Shown piece by piece: positions 25,687 through 35,204 of a stretch of DNA of 64,000 bases. The stretch is from NCBI GenBank assembly GCA_963734665.1, contig CAVTIR010000005.1, forward strand, positions 930,001 to 994,000, in the 5' to 3' direction. The notes under the pieces are model-generated. The model did not search any database, was not told the DNA's origin, and was given only the letters and a program-made list of their open reading frames with translations. Position 1 is the first letter of the stretch, and each line of letters opens with the position of its first letter. Made by a program: the position numbers and the translations under genes. The DNA is from Trebonia sp963734665. Its GTDB lineage: Bacteria; Actinomycetota; Actinomycetes; Streptosporangiales; Streptosporangiaceae.

Positions 25687-26945
25687 CGAATAGTGTTTTC
25701 GCTAGAATATTCGTATGTCCCGGTACCGTCTTGAGCCTACCCGCGAGCAGGAGACCATCCTGCTCCGGCACTGCTCCGACGCCCGGTACGTGTGGAACCT
25801 CGCGGTCGAGCAGCACACCTGGTGGCGTCCGGGTCGGAAGTCCGCACCCGGTTATCTGGAACAGTCCCGGCAGCTCACAGCCGCCCGCGCCTGCAACCCG
25901 TGGCTCGCCGAGGGATCGCAGACAGTGCAGCAGCAGGCGCTCCGCGACTTCGACCAGGCCATGCAGAACTTCTTCGGCGGCACGCATCGCCGCCCCACCT
26001 GGCGGAAGGCCGACCGTGACGAGGGATTCCGGATCGTCGGGCAGCGTGGAAGGCAGTGGGACGTACGCCGTCTCAACCGGCACTGGGCAGAGGTCAGGAT
26101 CCCGAAAGCTGGGTGGGTGCGGTTCCGCTGGTCCCGGCCTGTGCCCGAGGGCGTGAAGTCGTTCCGGGTGACCCGCGACCCAGCCGGCCGGTGGCATGTC
26201 GCGTTCGCCGTCATCCCCGAACCTGTCGCAGGTCCGGGCACCGGCGAGGCCGTAGGCATCGACCGAGGAGTCAAGGTCAGCGCGGCGCTGTCGACCGGCG
26301 AAATGCTGACCGTCCCCAGGTTGACCACCAGTGAAGCGCGGCGCCTCACCGCACTCCAGCGCAGACTCGCCCGGGCCAGGCGAGGGTCGAACCGTCGCGG
26401 CAGGGTCAAGGCCGCGATAGCGCGACTGAAGGCCCGCGAGACGAACCGGCGCAAGGACTGGGTTGAGAAGGCCTCTACGGGGATCGCGCGCCGGTTCGAC
26501 GTGATCCGCGTCGAAGACCTCAACCTCAGGGTCATGACCCGCTCGGCAAAGGGCACTGCCAAAGCGCCCGGCCGGAACGTCGCATCCAAAGCCGGCCTTA
26601 ACCGGGAAATCAGGAAGTCCGGATGGGGCCTGCTGGTCCGGCGTCTCGAAGACAAGGCGCCAGGAAGAGTCGAGAAGGTGCCGCCCGCGTACACGTCCCA
26701 GTGCTGCAGTGCGTGCGGACACGTCGCACGGGAGAGCCGCGAGAGCCAAGCGGTCTTCCGCTGTACGGTCTGCAATTTCGCCTGCAACGCTGACGTGAAC
26801 GCGGCACGGAACATCGCGGCGGGGCACGCCGTGAAAGTGCGGGGAGGCGACCGGGATGCCGGGCCTGCGAACCGCGAACCTCAACTGCTCGCCTCCTTAG
26901 GCGCGTAGCTGGAATCCCCCAAGTTCAGGCGGGGGAGGATGTCAA
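25687..26945 (+). mobile_element. TnpB-only IS200/IS605-type element between fbiA and fbiB
   Basis: The element contains one gene, tnpB, and no TnpA transposase. The left part has an AT-rich hairpin (CGAATA/TATTCG, 25687-25713) just before the tnpB start. The right end has a CCCCC/GGGGG hairpin (26916-26935) and finishes GAGGATGTCAA, the typical TCAA-type terminus of this family. The left boundary is uncertain. Mobility would depend on a TnpA encoded elsewhere. Confidence 0.75.
25715..26908 (+). CDS. tnpB: RNA-guided endonuclease TnpB (IS605 OrfB family)
   Basis: This 397-residue protein has an N-terminal HTH-like region (YRLEPTREQETILLRHCSDARYVWNLAVEQ), the RuvC-like Asp in AVGIDRGVKVSA, the Glu in VIRVEDLNLRVM and the last Asp in NADVNAARNIA. 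The zinc ribbon is intact (CSACG ... CTVCNF). All catalytic residues are therefore present and the nuclease is probably active. TnpB uses an RNA from the right end of its element as a guide, and the guide segment begins just past the right end, here in the 3' end of fbiA. Confidence 0.93.
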   Translation: MSRYRLEPTREQETILLRHCSDARYVWNLAVEQHTWWRPGRKSAPGYLEQSRQLTAARACNPWLAEGSQTVQQQALRDFDQAMQNFFGGTHRRPTWRKADRDEGFRIVGQRGRQWDVRRLNRHWAEVRIPKAGWVRFRWSRPVPEGVKSFRVTRDPAGRWHVAFAVIPEPVAGPGTGEAVGIDRGVKVSAALSTGEMLTVPRLTTSEARRLTALQRRLARARRGSNRRGRVKAAIARLKARETNRRKDWVEKASTGIARRFDVIRVEDLNLRVMTRSAKGTAKAPGRNVASKAGLNREIRKSGWGLLVRRLEDKAPGRVEKVPPAYTSQCCSACGHVARESRESQAVFRCTVCNFACNADVNAARNIAAGHAVKVRGGDRDAGPANREPQLLASLGA

Positions 26946-27910
26946 CGGGTGAATTCCTTTGCGAGGTCGATGGCGGCCTGGGCGATCGCGGCGGACGACG
27001 GTAGGTCACGCATGTACAGGGGCAGTGCCCGGACCGCGATGCCGGCCAGCGCCGGGTCGTCGACGGCGTCCTTGTCCTGCTCGTCGACGAGCCAGCCGTC
27101 GATGAGCTCGGGACCGTAATGCGCGGCGACGGCGGCCGCGGAGGTCTCCACGCCGATCGCCGTCAGGCAGGCGTCGGCCATGCCGCGGACGGGGGCGCCG
27201 CCGATGATCCCGGAGACGCCGACCACGGTCTTTGCCTCGACGGCGGACCTGATGCCGGGCACGGCGAGGATCGGGCCGATGGACACCACCGGGTTGGACG
27301 GCGGGAAGAGCACGAAGTCCGCGTCCGCGATCGCCTCGAGCACGCCGGGAGCTGGCGCGGCCTCGTCGGCGCCGACGGGGGTGATCGCCTCCGCCGGGAC
27401 GGCCGCGTGCAGCCGGACCCACCATTCCTGGAAATGGATCATCTCCGAAGGTGAAACAAGATTACGTTCGGGATGATTCTTGATTTTTACCTTGGTTTCG
27501 ATTCTATCATCGGACATTGGCAGCAGTCTTACGCCTGGCTGCCAGCGCTCACACAGGACGCGAGTGACCTCGGAGAGCGGCTCGCCCTCGGCGAGCAGCT
27601 GGGTGCGGAGGATGTGCGTCGCGAAGTCCAGGTCGCCGAGCGTGAACCAGGAGGGTCCCGCGCCGTAGGCGGCAAGCTCGTCCCCGATGCGATGAGTCTC
27701 GTCCGCGCGTCCCCAGCCCTGCTCCTCGTTGCTGCCGCCGCCGAGGGTGTACATCACCGAGTCAAGGTCCGGGCATACCCGCAGGCCGAACAGGGTGATG
27801 TCGTCGGCGGTGTTGCCAATGACGGTGACTGTCGCTTTGGGTGCCGCCGCCAGCAAGCCGCGCAGGAAGCGCGCGGCGCCGATGCCACCGGCAAGCACGG
27901 TAATCCGCAT
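26942..27910 (-). CDS. fbiA: 2-phospho-L-lactate transferase CofD/FbiA
   Basis: This 322-residue enzyme joins the phospholactyl (or phosphoenolpyruvyl) moiety to F0 to form (dehydro-)F420-0. The motifs are AGGIGAARFLRGL at the N-terminus, VIGNTADDITLFGLRVCPDLDSVMY, GWFTLGDLD-like SWFTLGDLDFATH and FPPSNPVVSIGPIL. ATG 27910 begins exactly at the family N-terminus (MRITVLAGG). Its TGA stop coincides with the TCAA right end of the TnpB element, so the stop codon may have come from the insertion. Confidence 0.94.
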   Translation of the reverse strand: MRITVLAGGIGAARFLRGLLAAAPKATVTVIGNTADDITLFGLRVCPDLDSVMYTLGGGSNEEQGWGRADETHRIGDELAAYGAGPSWFTLGDLDFATHILRTQLLAEGEPLSEVTRVLCERWQPGVRLLPMSDDRIETKVKIKNHPERNLVSPSEMIHFQEWWVRLHAAVPAEAITPVGADEAAPAPGVLEAIADADFVLFPPSNPVVSIGPILAVPGIRSAVEAKTVVGVSGIIGGAPVRGMADACLTAIGVETSAAAVAAHYGPELIDGWLVDEQDKDAVDDPALAGIAVRALPLYMRDLPSSAAIAQAAIDLAKEFTR

Positions 27911-28062
27911 GGACTCTATTATGTCTAGCTGCTGTGAGCGGGGCGTCCGGAGGCCGGGCACCCTTCGATCGCTCACAGTGACATCGTGATTACAGGTCGA
28001 AGTTTTTCGGAGAACTTACCGTGCATCTTGGACAACCAGGGGGCCAATACCACGTTCCTCGC

Positions 28063-28092
28063 TTGACTTAAAGCAAGACACGCAGGTGTAAT
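28063..28092 (+). promoter_or_regulatory. promoter upstream of whiB
   Basis: TTGACT (28063-28068) and TGTAAT (28087-28092) are separated by 18 nt. They lie 73 nt before the whiB start, in an AT-richer stretch. Confidence 0.5.
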
Positions 28093-28164
28093 TTCATTGG
28101 TGTGATTCTCGCCGTCACGGGAATGGGGCGAGTGTCACGGGGGCTCCGAGAGGGAGGATGCGCT

Positions 28165-28440
28165 ATGACTGAGGTCATCATCCCGCTAACGCAGGTTGTG
28201 GTCCGTCCTGAGGACATGGATGATCTGGGTTGGCAGGACCGGGCGCTGTGTGCGCAGACGGACCCGGAGGCGTTCTTCCCGGAGAAGGGCGGCTCCACCC
28301 GGGAGGCTAAACGGGTCTGTCGAAGTTGCGAGGTCCGGGGCGAGTGCCTTGAGTACGCACTTGAGAACGATGAGCGGTTTGGCATCTGGGGCGGGCTGTC
28401 CGAGCGGGAGCGTCGCCGCATCAAGCGCGAAGTCATTTAA
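28165..28440 (+). CDS. whiB: WhiB-family transcriptional regulator (WhiB/WhmD type)
   Basis: This 91-residue iron-sulfur protein has the four conserved Cys (ALCAQTD; VCRSCEVRGECLEYAL) and the G(I/V)WGG turn followed by a basic tail (LSERERRRIKREVI). ATG 28165 has GGAGG seven bases upstream. The position beside fbiA and the mannose genes matches Streptomyces whiB and mycobacterial whiB2/whmD, which control cell division during sporulation or septation through sigma-factor binding. Orthology is inferred from synteny. Confidence 0.93.
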   Translation: MTEVIIPLTQVVVRPEDMDDLGWQDRALCAQTDPEAFFPEKGGSTREAKRVCRSCEVRGECLEYALENDERFGIWGGLSERERRRIKREVI

Positions 28441-28504
28441 CTCGCGGGCGCTCTGAGGCGCCATGGTCGGTGCGCTTCGCGAACCTTCCATGGGCTCACG
28501 CCCG

Positions 28505-28540
28505 CGGTGGCTTCTGGGGGACGCCCCCCAGAAGCCGCCG
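28505..28540 (+). terminator. terminator hairpin after whiB
   Basis: A 12-bp perfect stem (GGCTTCTGGGGG / CCCCCAGAAGCC), extendable to 16 bp with one wobble, has a 4-nt loop and lies 64 nt after the whiB stop. The GGGGGACGCCCCC core resembles the G-box of the dispersed repeat. Confidence 0.65.
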
Positions 28541-28704
28541 TCGGGCTACGCCTGACGGCGGCGTGGTCACTCTGAGTAGGATATGGCGGACTTATGGCCG
28601 TAGTCCTGCCGTGTGCGTGCACGGGCTGTATCGTTCTCAGCGTCCACGCGGAGGCCTGAACCGTCTCGCGGGACGGCCCCGACCACCGACCTGCGCTGGA
28701 CCCC

Positions 28705-31700
28705 TTGTCAACTACCGCACCGCAAACCAGGCATACCGTCACCGCGATCATCGTCGCGCATGACGGTGCTCGGTTGCTGCCCGGACTCGTCCAGGCCCTG
28801 GCGGCCCAGACCTACCCGGTCGAGCAGACGGTCGGCGTGGACACGGCAAGCCGGGACCGCAGCGGGGCCGTCCTCGCCGATCTGATCGGCCAGGACGCGG
28901 TGTTCGGCATGGACAGGTCCGCCGGATACGGCGAGGCGGTGGCGGTCGCGCTGCGGCACGCGGCACGGCGGCGCACCGGCATGACCGACCCCGGCCTCCC
29001 GCGGGTCGAGTGGATCTGGCTGCTGCACGACGACTGCGAGCCGGCCCCTGACACGCTGGAGAAGCTGCTCCGGGCGGCGAGCAGGGACCGCACCGTGGTG
29101 GTCGTCGGGCCCAAGGTGATCGACGGCCAGGACCGGCGGACCCTCCGCGAGGTGGGCGTCTCGATCGACCGGGCGGGCCGCCGGGTCACGGGCATCGACC
29201 CTGGCGAGATCGACCAGGGCCAGCATGACCACAAGCGGGCCGTGCTGGCCGTCGGCTCGGCCGGCATGCTCGTCAGGCGCGACGTATGGGACCGGCTCGG
29301 CGGGTTCGATCCCAACCTCAAGCTGTTCCGCGACGACGTGGACTTCTGCTGGCGGGTCCAGGCGGCCGGCTTGCGCGTCCAGGTGGTCACGGATGCTGTC
29401 CTCTACCACCGCGAGCTCTCCGCACGGCGGCGCCGCCCCATCGATGGCGGCAACGCGCGCCTGCTCGACCGGCGCAACGCGCTGTTCGTCCTCGCCGTCA
29501 ACCTGCCGCTGCTGACCATGCTCAGGGTGGTCGGCGGCTGCATCGCGGGCTCCCTGGTCCGCGCCTTCTACTTCCTGGTCACCAAGCAGCTTGACCAGGC
29601 CGCCGCGTACGCGTTCTCGGTCGTGGGCCTGTTCGCGCACCCCATCAGGCTGGTGCGCGCCCGCCGTCGCCGCGCCGCAGGCCTGGCTGAGGGCTTCAAC
29701 GCGGTCCGCATGTTCATCCCGCCCGCGCACACCCTCGCCAAGCTCGCGGAAAAGATCGCGGGACTCATCTCGAACGGCCCGCCGCAGGCCTCGGGCGGGC
29801 GGCATCAGGCGACCGCCGAAGAGGCAGAAGAAGACGCCCAGTTCGTCGACCAGCAGTCCGTGGTGCGCCGGATCATCGGAAACCCCGGCGTTCAGCTCTT
29901 CACGGCACTGCTGCTCATCAGTCTGATCGCCGAGCGCAGGCTGCTCGGCACCAGCCCCCTGGGCGGCGGCGCGCTCGTGCCCGCCTGGGGCGGCGCCACA
30001 GCGCTGTGGCAGGAGTACCTGGCCGGGTTCCACGCGGTGAGCGTGGGCTCCACCGCGTCCGCGCCCCCGTACCTGGCCGTCGTCGCCGGACTCGCCACCC
30101 TGCTCGGCGGCCAGGCGTGGCTGGCGGTCGACATCCTGCTGCTCGGCTGCGTGCCGCTCGCCGGGGTGGCCGCCTACCTGGCCACGCGCTGGGTTGTCAC
30201 CGCCACTCCGGCCCGCGTGCTGCTCGCGGCGTTGTACGCGCTGCTGCCCGTTGCCACCGGCGCCGTGGCGGCCGGCCGCTGGGCACGGCGGTCGCCTTCA
30301 TGCTGCTGCCAGTGATCGCGGTCAGCGCGGGCCGGATGCTTACCGCCGCGCCGCGGCAGGCGCGTCGCAGTGCCTGGGCGGCCGGCCTGCTCATCGCCGT
30401 GGCGTCCGCGTTCGCGCCGCTCACCTGGGTGCTCGGTGTGGCGTTCGTGATCGTGGCGCTCAGCGCCAGGCGGTGGCTCATTGCCGTTGACCCGATCAAC
30501 GCGGCCATCGTCGTCGTGACGCCGTTCTTCGTCCTGTTCCCCTGGTCGCTGTACCTGCTCGCCAGCCCGTCGGCCTTCCTCACCGAGGCGGGCCTCTCCA
30601 CGCCGGCGCTGACCACGCAGGGGCTCGCGCCGACCGCCCTGCTCGGGCTAAGCCCCGGCGGTCCTGGCGTGCCGCCGGTCTGGGTCACCATCGGGTTCGG
30701 GCTCGCCCTGCTCGCGCTCTTGCTGCCGGTCAGGCGCGCTGGGCTGGTCATCGCGGGCTGGGCCGTGGCCGTCGCCGGCCTGCTTGCCGCCGTGGTGCTC
30801 AGCCGGGTCAGCGTGACGCCGCCGGCCGGCGGCCAGCCAGCCGACGGCTGGCCGGGAGTCGCGATAGCGCTCGCAGCACTCGGGTTGCTGCTGGCGTCCG
30901 CGCCGGCCGCTCAGTGGCTCGCGAACATCGTCATCCGCAGCGACAGCGGCCAACTCTCCTCCGCCACGACTTCTGCCTACGGTCGCTTCGGCCGGGCGCT
31001 CGCCTGCGCCGCGCTCGTCGGTGCCGCGATCACCCCGCTGCTCGTCGCCGCGTACTGGGTCAAGGACGGCGTGCAGGGGCCGGTCGGCAGCATCGACGCC
31101 CCGCTGCTTCCGGCCTTCGTGTCCGCGTCATCCACTGCGGGTTCGCAGTACCGGACGCTGATCCTGCGGCCCGACGGCGCGGGACTCGACTACCTGGTGG
31201 TCCGTCAGGGAGACCCGACCCTCGGCGAGCCAGAGCTTGGCGTCTTCCCGGCCGCCGGAGCCGCGCTGAGCCGTCAGGTCTCGGCCCTCGGCGCCCCGGA
31301 CGGGGCAGACGCTGGCGACCCTGGCCTGGTGCTCGGCTCGTTCGGTATCAGGTGGGTGCTGCTGCCCGCGCCGGTTGACCCCGTGCTCGCCCAGCGGCTC
31401 GACGCGGCACTCGGCCTGGTGGCGCTGAACAAGGGCCCGTCTTACGATCTCTGGCAGGTCGGGGGCCCGGTCGGCCGCGTTCGCGTCGTGGCACCGGACG
31501 GCACGACGACGGTGCTGTCGTCGGGGACGGTAAATGTGAGCGGGGCGTCCGCACCTGCCAGCGGCGGCACCCTGATCCTCGCCGAGCCTTACGGCGGCTG
31601 GACCGCGACGCTGAACGGGCAGGCGCTCAAGCCGGTCTCGACCCCGGTGGACGGCTGGGCGCAGGGGTTCGTGCTGCCGCCGGGCGGCGGCCAGATTTCG

Positions 31701-33536
31701 ATCACCCGCAGCGACCTGGCCCGCCCGCTCTCCCTGATCCTGGAACTGATCGCGACGCTGGCCATCTGCCTGCTCGCCCTGCCGGGCAAGCGCGCCGACC
31801 CGATCGAGGAAGCCGAGGCGCTCGCCGCCCTTCGTGAAGCCAGGAACGGCAAGCAAGCGGAGCACTCCACGCGGCGTGCCACGCGGAGCGCTGCGGCGAA
31901 CGCCCTGGGGAGCGCCACGCGGAGGCTGCGGGCCGGAGGCGCGGGGCATCGCGCGGTCAGCGGCATGGACCGGCTCGGGTTCGCCCTCAAGCACCGAGCG
32001 GGTCAGGTGCCGGCGGACGAGGCGTCGGAGGCCTCGGCGTCCTCGGTGCCGGCGGGTCAGGCATCGGAAACCGCAGCGGCCCAGGACAGGGAGCGCGCGG
32101 AGTCCGCTCAGCCGGAGGCCGCTCAGCCCGAGTCCGCTCAGCCGGAGGCCGTGACCACGGCTGGCCTCGGCGACTGGGGACCGGCCAGCCACGGCGGCCT
32201 CGCCGGGGAGGCCAGCACCGGTGGCTCGTCCATCGCCCCGTGGGACATAGCAGGTCACTGGGGTACACCTAGCCAGACCGGACCCTCGGGCGCCTGGTCG
32301 GCGGATCTCCCGGAGTCGGAGAGGCCCCTGACGGATGCCGGGCGGCGGGACGCCTCAGCCCGGATGAACACCCGAACTTGGATGGACGACTCAGCCCGGA
32401 AGGACGATCCGGTCCGGCGGACGGGCCAGCAGGCCGCAGCACCAGAAAGCCCAGCACGGGAAGGCTCAGGACCGAAGGCCCTGCTCCCGGAGTCCTTGTG
32501 GCCCGAAACCTCGGCGCCGGAAACCTCGGCGCCGGAAGCCCCGGTGTCGGAGACTCGGGCGCCGTGGGAGACCGGGCCGCAGCGTGCGCGGGTGCGGGAT
32601 GGTTCGGCGCCGGAAACCTCGGTGTCGGAGGCTCGGGTGTCGTGGGGGACTGGACCGCAGCGTAGGCGGGTGCCGGATGGTTCGGTGCCGGAGCCTCTCG
32701 TGCCGGAAACCCCGGTCTCGGACGCTCGGGCGCCGTGGGAGACCGGGCCGCAGCGCGTGCGGGTGCCGGAAACCTCGGCGGCGGAAACCTCGATGCCGGA
32801 AGCCCCGGTGTCGGAGACTCGGGCGCCGTGGGAGACCGGGCCGCAACGTGCGCGGGTACCGGATGGTTCGGCGGCGGAACCCCTTCTGCCGGAAGCCCCG
32901 GCTGAGACTCGGGCGCCGCGGGAGACCGGGCCACAGCGTCCGCCCTGGGAGAGCGGCCCGCAGACTCCGGTGTCCTCGACCGGCACGCAGCCGCGCTACC
33001 CGTGGGAGAGCGGCCCGCAGCCTGCCCCCACGACCGGGGCCCAGCTGGTCTCGCGGCCTGGCGCGCAGCATGCCTCCCGGACGGGTGCGCAGCCGGCCCC
33101 GCCGACGGGGCCGCTGCCTGTTTCGCGGACTAGGGCGCAGCCCGCCTTGCCGACGGGACCGCAGCCGGTCTCCCGGACGGGCGCGCAGTCGGCGCCGCCG
33201 ACGGGGCCGCTGCCTGTTTCGCGAACTAGGGCGCAGCCTGCCCCGCCGACGGGACCGCAGCCGGTTTCCCCGACGGGGACGCAACCTGTCCCGATGGCGC
33301 CGTGGGACTCTGGTGACTGGGGCAAGGCTCCGGATTGGGATGCCATGCCTCACAGTGAAGACGTCCTTCCCGCAGCGCCCGAGCCAGAGGCAGAGCCAGA
33401 ACCTGGGTCCGGAGCATGGCCAGTCGCCTCGCGACCCGCGAAATCGGAGCGACAGTCGCACCGAGGTGGCAAGCACGGCAAGCCGAGCCGCTGGCGTGGC
33501 TCAGGCAACCGCTCCAGCGGGGACGGAGAGTCTTGA
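28705..33536 (+). pseudogene. very large membrane glycosyltransferase (GT2) with repeat-rich tail; one frameshift
   Basis: The N-terminal GT-A domain (VTAIIVAHDGARLLPGLVQAL, the DDCEP metal site, DDVDFCWRVQAAGLRV) is followed by many membrane helices and a Pro/Glu/Ser-rich tail, about 1610 residues in all. The frame opened by TTG 28705 stops at 30315. The second frame carries on the same membrane region (GTAVAFMLLPVIAVSAGRM) to 33536. Inserting one C near 30284 joins them as AGRLGTAVAF. The order whiB, this gene, DUF5719 is conserved in actinobacteria, so the gene is expected to be functional and the break may be a sequencing error. The stop overlaps the DUF5719 start (TGATG). It probably acts in cell-surface glycan synthesis. 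Confidence 0.88.
32500..33285 (+). repeat. coding repeat array in the tail of the large glycosyltransferase
   Basis: Imperfect units of about 28 residues, built on APETSAPEAPVSETRAPWE then TGPQ and RARVPDGS, occur about five times. They are followed by shorter PTGPQPVSRTGAQ-type units about eight times. The DNA repeats with the protein. The tail is disordered in character, lacks membrane segments and will vary in length between strains. Confidence 0.8.
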
Positions 33537-35083
33537 TGCCTCGCCTCGCCACGTCCCGCCTTGCTCTACCTGGCGCGGTGCTGCTCGCGCTCGCCATCGT
33601 GTTCGCGATCGCCTGGGCCACCCGTCCGGGGACGCCGCAGGCCGGCGCGTCGGGCAGCCAGAGTGCCGCGGTGACGTCCATCACCAGGTCCTGCCCGCCG
33701 GCCGCGCCGGGCTCCGCCGCGCCGCGGATCTCGATGATCGCGCTGCCGGCGACCAGTTCAGGAGCCGCGACGCCCAGTGCCGCCGCGCCCAGTGCCGTCA
33801 CGCGCAGCGGCGCCGCGACGTTCAGCGCGGTCCTGGCCGCGCCTCCCGCCGCCAGCGGTGGCAAGACGTCATCAAGCAAGACCTCAAGCAGCGGCAAGCC
33901 GACCGCGCAAACGAAGGCGATGGAGCCGGTCACGGTGACCGCTGCTGGCACGGTCGCGACGGTGACCGCGCCGGGCGGTGGCGGCGCCGCGGTGGCGGCG
34001 ACCGGCCAGATGGCCGAAGGGTTCGAGGCGGAGCAGGCGGACGCGTCGGGTACCGGGCTGGTGAGCTGCACCCACCCAGGATCCGACATGTGGTTCGTGG
34101 GCACCGGGCAGGCCACTGGCGCCTCGCAGATCTCGCTCTACCTCATGAACACCGGTACCGTCCCGGCAAGCACGGACGTGACCATCCTCACCGACACCGG
34201 GCAGCAAAGCGGCCTGAGTAGCGCCATCACGGTCGCCCCGAAGCAGTTCGTGTCGGAGAACATCACCCCGTACGTGCAGGGTTCGCAGGCGGTCGCCCTG
34301 CATGTGCAGACGAACTCGGGTCAGGTAGCCGCCGCGGTCTGGGAAGGCGGCTCGGGCGGAGGCGCCTGGCTGCCGCAGGCGAACGCCCCGGCGACGACCC
34401 TGGTGATCCCTGGCCTGACCGTGGCGAGCAGCGCGGCGAAGCTCTTCGTCGTGGTTCCCGGCTCGGCCGACGCGCAGCTGAAGGTGGTGGCCTACACCCC
34501 GGCGGGGGCAGCCAACCAGTTCCCCGGCACCCCGGTGGACGCGTCGGCGGGCGCTACCACCCCGGTCGCCCTCAACTCGCTTGGCGCCTCGGCGGCCGGG
34601 ATCAAGCTGACCTCTAACGTGCCCATCGTGGCGGGCGCGCTCGTCTCCGGCGCGGGAATCGGCTCGTTTACCACCGCGGTCCCCCCGATTACTGAGCAGG
34701 GCGTGGTCGCGGGTAACCCGGCGAGCAGTGGAGTCACGGTTGGCCTGCTGCTCACCGCTCCAGGGTCCGCCGCGCGGGCGAGCATCTCGGTGATCAGCGC
34801 GGACGGCTCCGTCACGACGCCGGCAGGCCTTCAGACGGTAACGGTGACCGCGGGCCACACCCTCGCGGTGACCGTGCCCAGGCCCTCCGCAGGCGGCCGT
34901 CAGCCGTTCGCGATCGTCATCAGGCCCCAGCGCGGCTCGGGCCCGCTCTACGCGGTCCGCGTAGTGACCTCAGGCTCAGGCGGCCTGTCCGCCCCGCTGT
35001 CCTCGCTCCTCCCGGTGACAAGCGCCATGACCTCAATCACCCTCCCGCTAGCCCAAAACAGCTACACGGCGGTTCTGCCCTAA
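33536..35083 (+). CDS. DUF5719 family secreted/membrane-anchored protein
   Basis: This 515-residue protein has one N-terminal hydrophobic segment (LALPGAVLLALAIVFAIAWA), an Ala/Ser/Thr-rich low-complexity linker (about 60-170) and a beta-rich C-terminal half (WFVGTGQATGASQISLYLMNTGTVPASTDVTILT). The family is conserved next to the whiB-linked glycosyltransferase but has no known function. The ATG overlaps the glycosyltransferase stop, so the two are coupled. It is probably extracytoplasmic and works with the glycosyltransferase, which is inference from position. Confidence 0.85.
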   Translation: MPRLATSRLALPGAVLLALAIVFAIAWATRPGTPQAGASGSQSAAVTSITRSCPPAAPGSAAPRISMIALPATSSGAATPSAAAPSAVTRSGAATFSAVLAAPPAASGGKTSSSKTSSSGKPTAQTKAMEPVTVTAAGTVATVTAPGGGGAAVAATGQMAEGFEAEQADASGTGLVSCTHPGSDMWFVGTGQATGASQISLYLMNTGTVPASTDVTILTDTGQQSGLSSAITVAPKQFVSENITPYVQGSQAVALHVQTNSGQVAAAVWEGGSGGGAWLPQANAPATTLVIPGLTVASSAAKLFVVVPGSADAQLKVVAYTPAGAANQFPGTPVDASAGATTPVALNSLGASAAGIKLTSNVPIVAGALVSGAGIGSFTTAVPPITEQGVVAGNPASSGVTVGLLLTAPGSAARASISVISADGSVTTPAGLQTVTVTAGHTLAVTVPRPSAGGRQPFAIVIRPQRGSGPLYAVRVVTSGSGGLSAPLSSLLPVTSAMTSITLPLAQNSYTAVLP

Positions 35084-35204
35084 TCCAGGGCGCCGGCTGA
35101 CGCGTTGCCGGTTCGTTGAAGGCTAAGAGTTTGTCTCGCCCTTGATCCCGGCCGACGGTGGCGTGCTCCGCAAGGTCATTGCGCGGGCAGTCTCGGGGAC
35201 AGGG

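Noticed and set aside
28708..30033. Minus-strand frame over the large glycosyltransferase
   Set aside because: It is a shadow of the GT2 domain, His/Arg/Ala/Asp-rich and without a domain.
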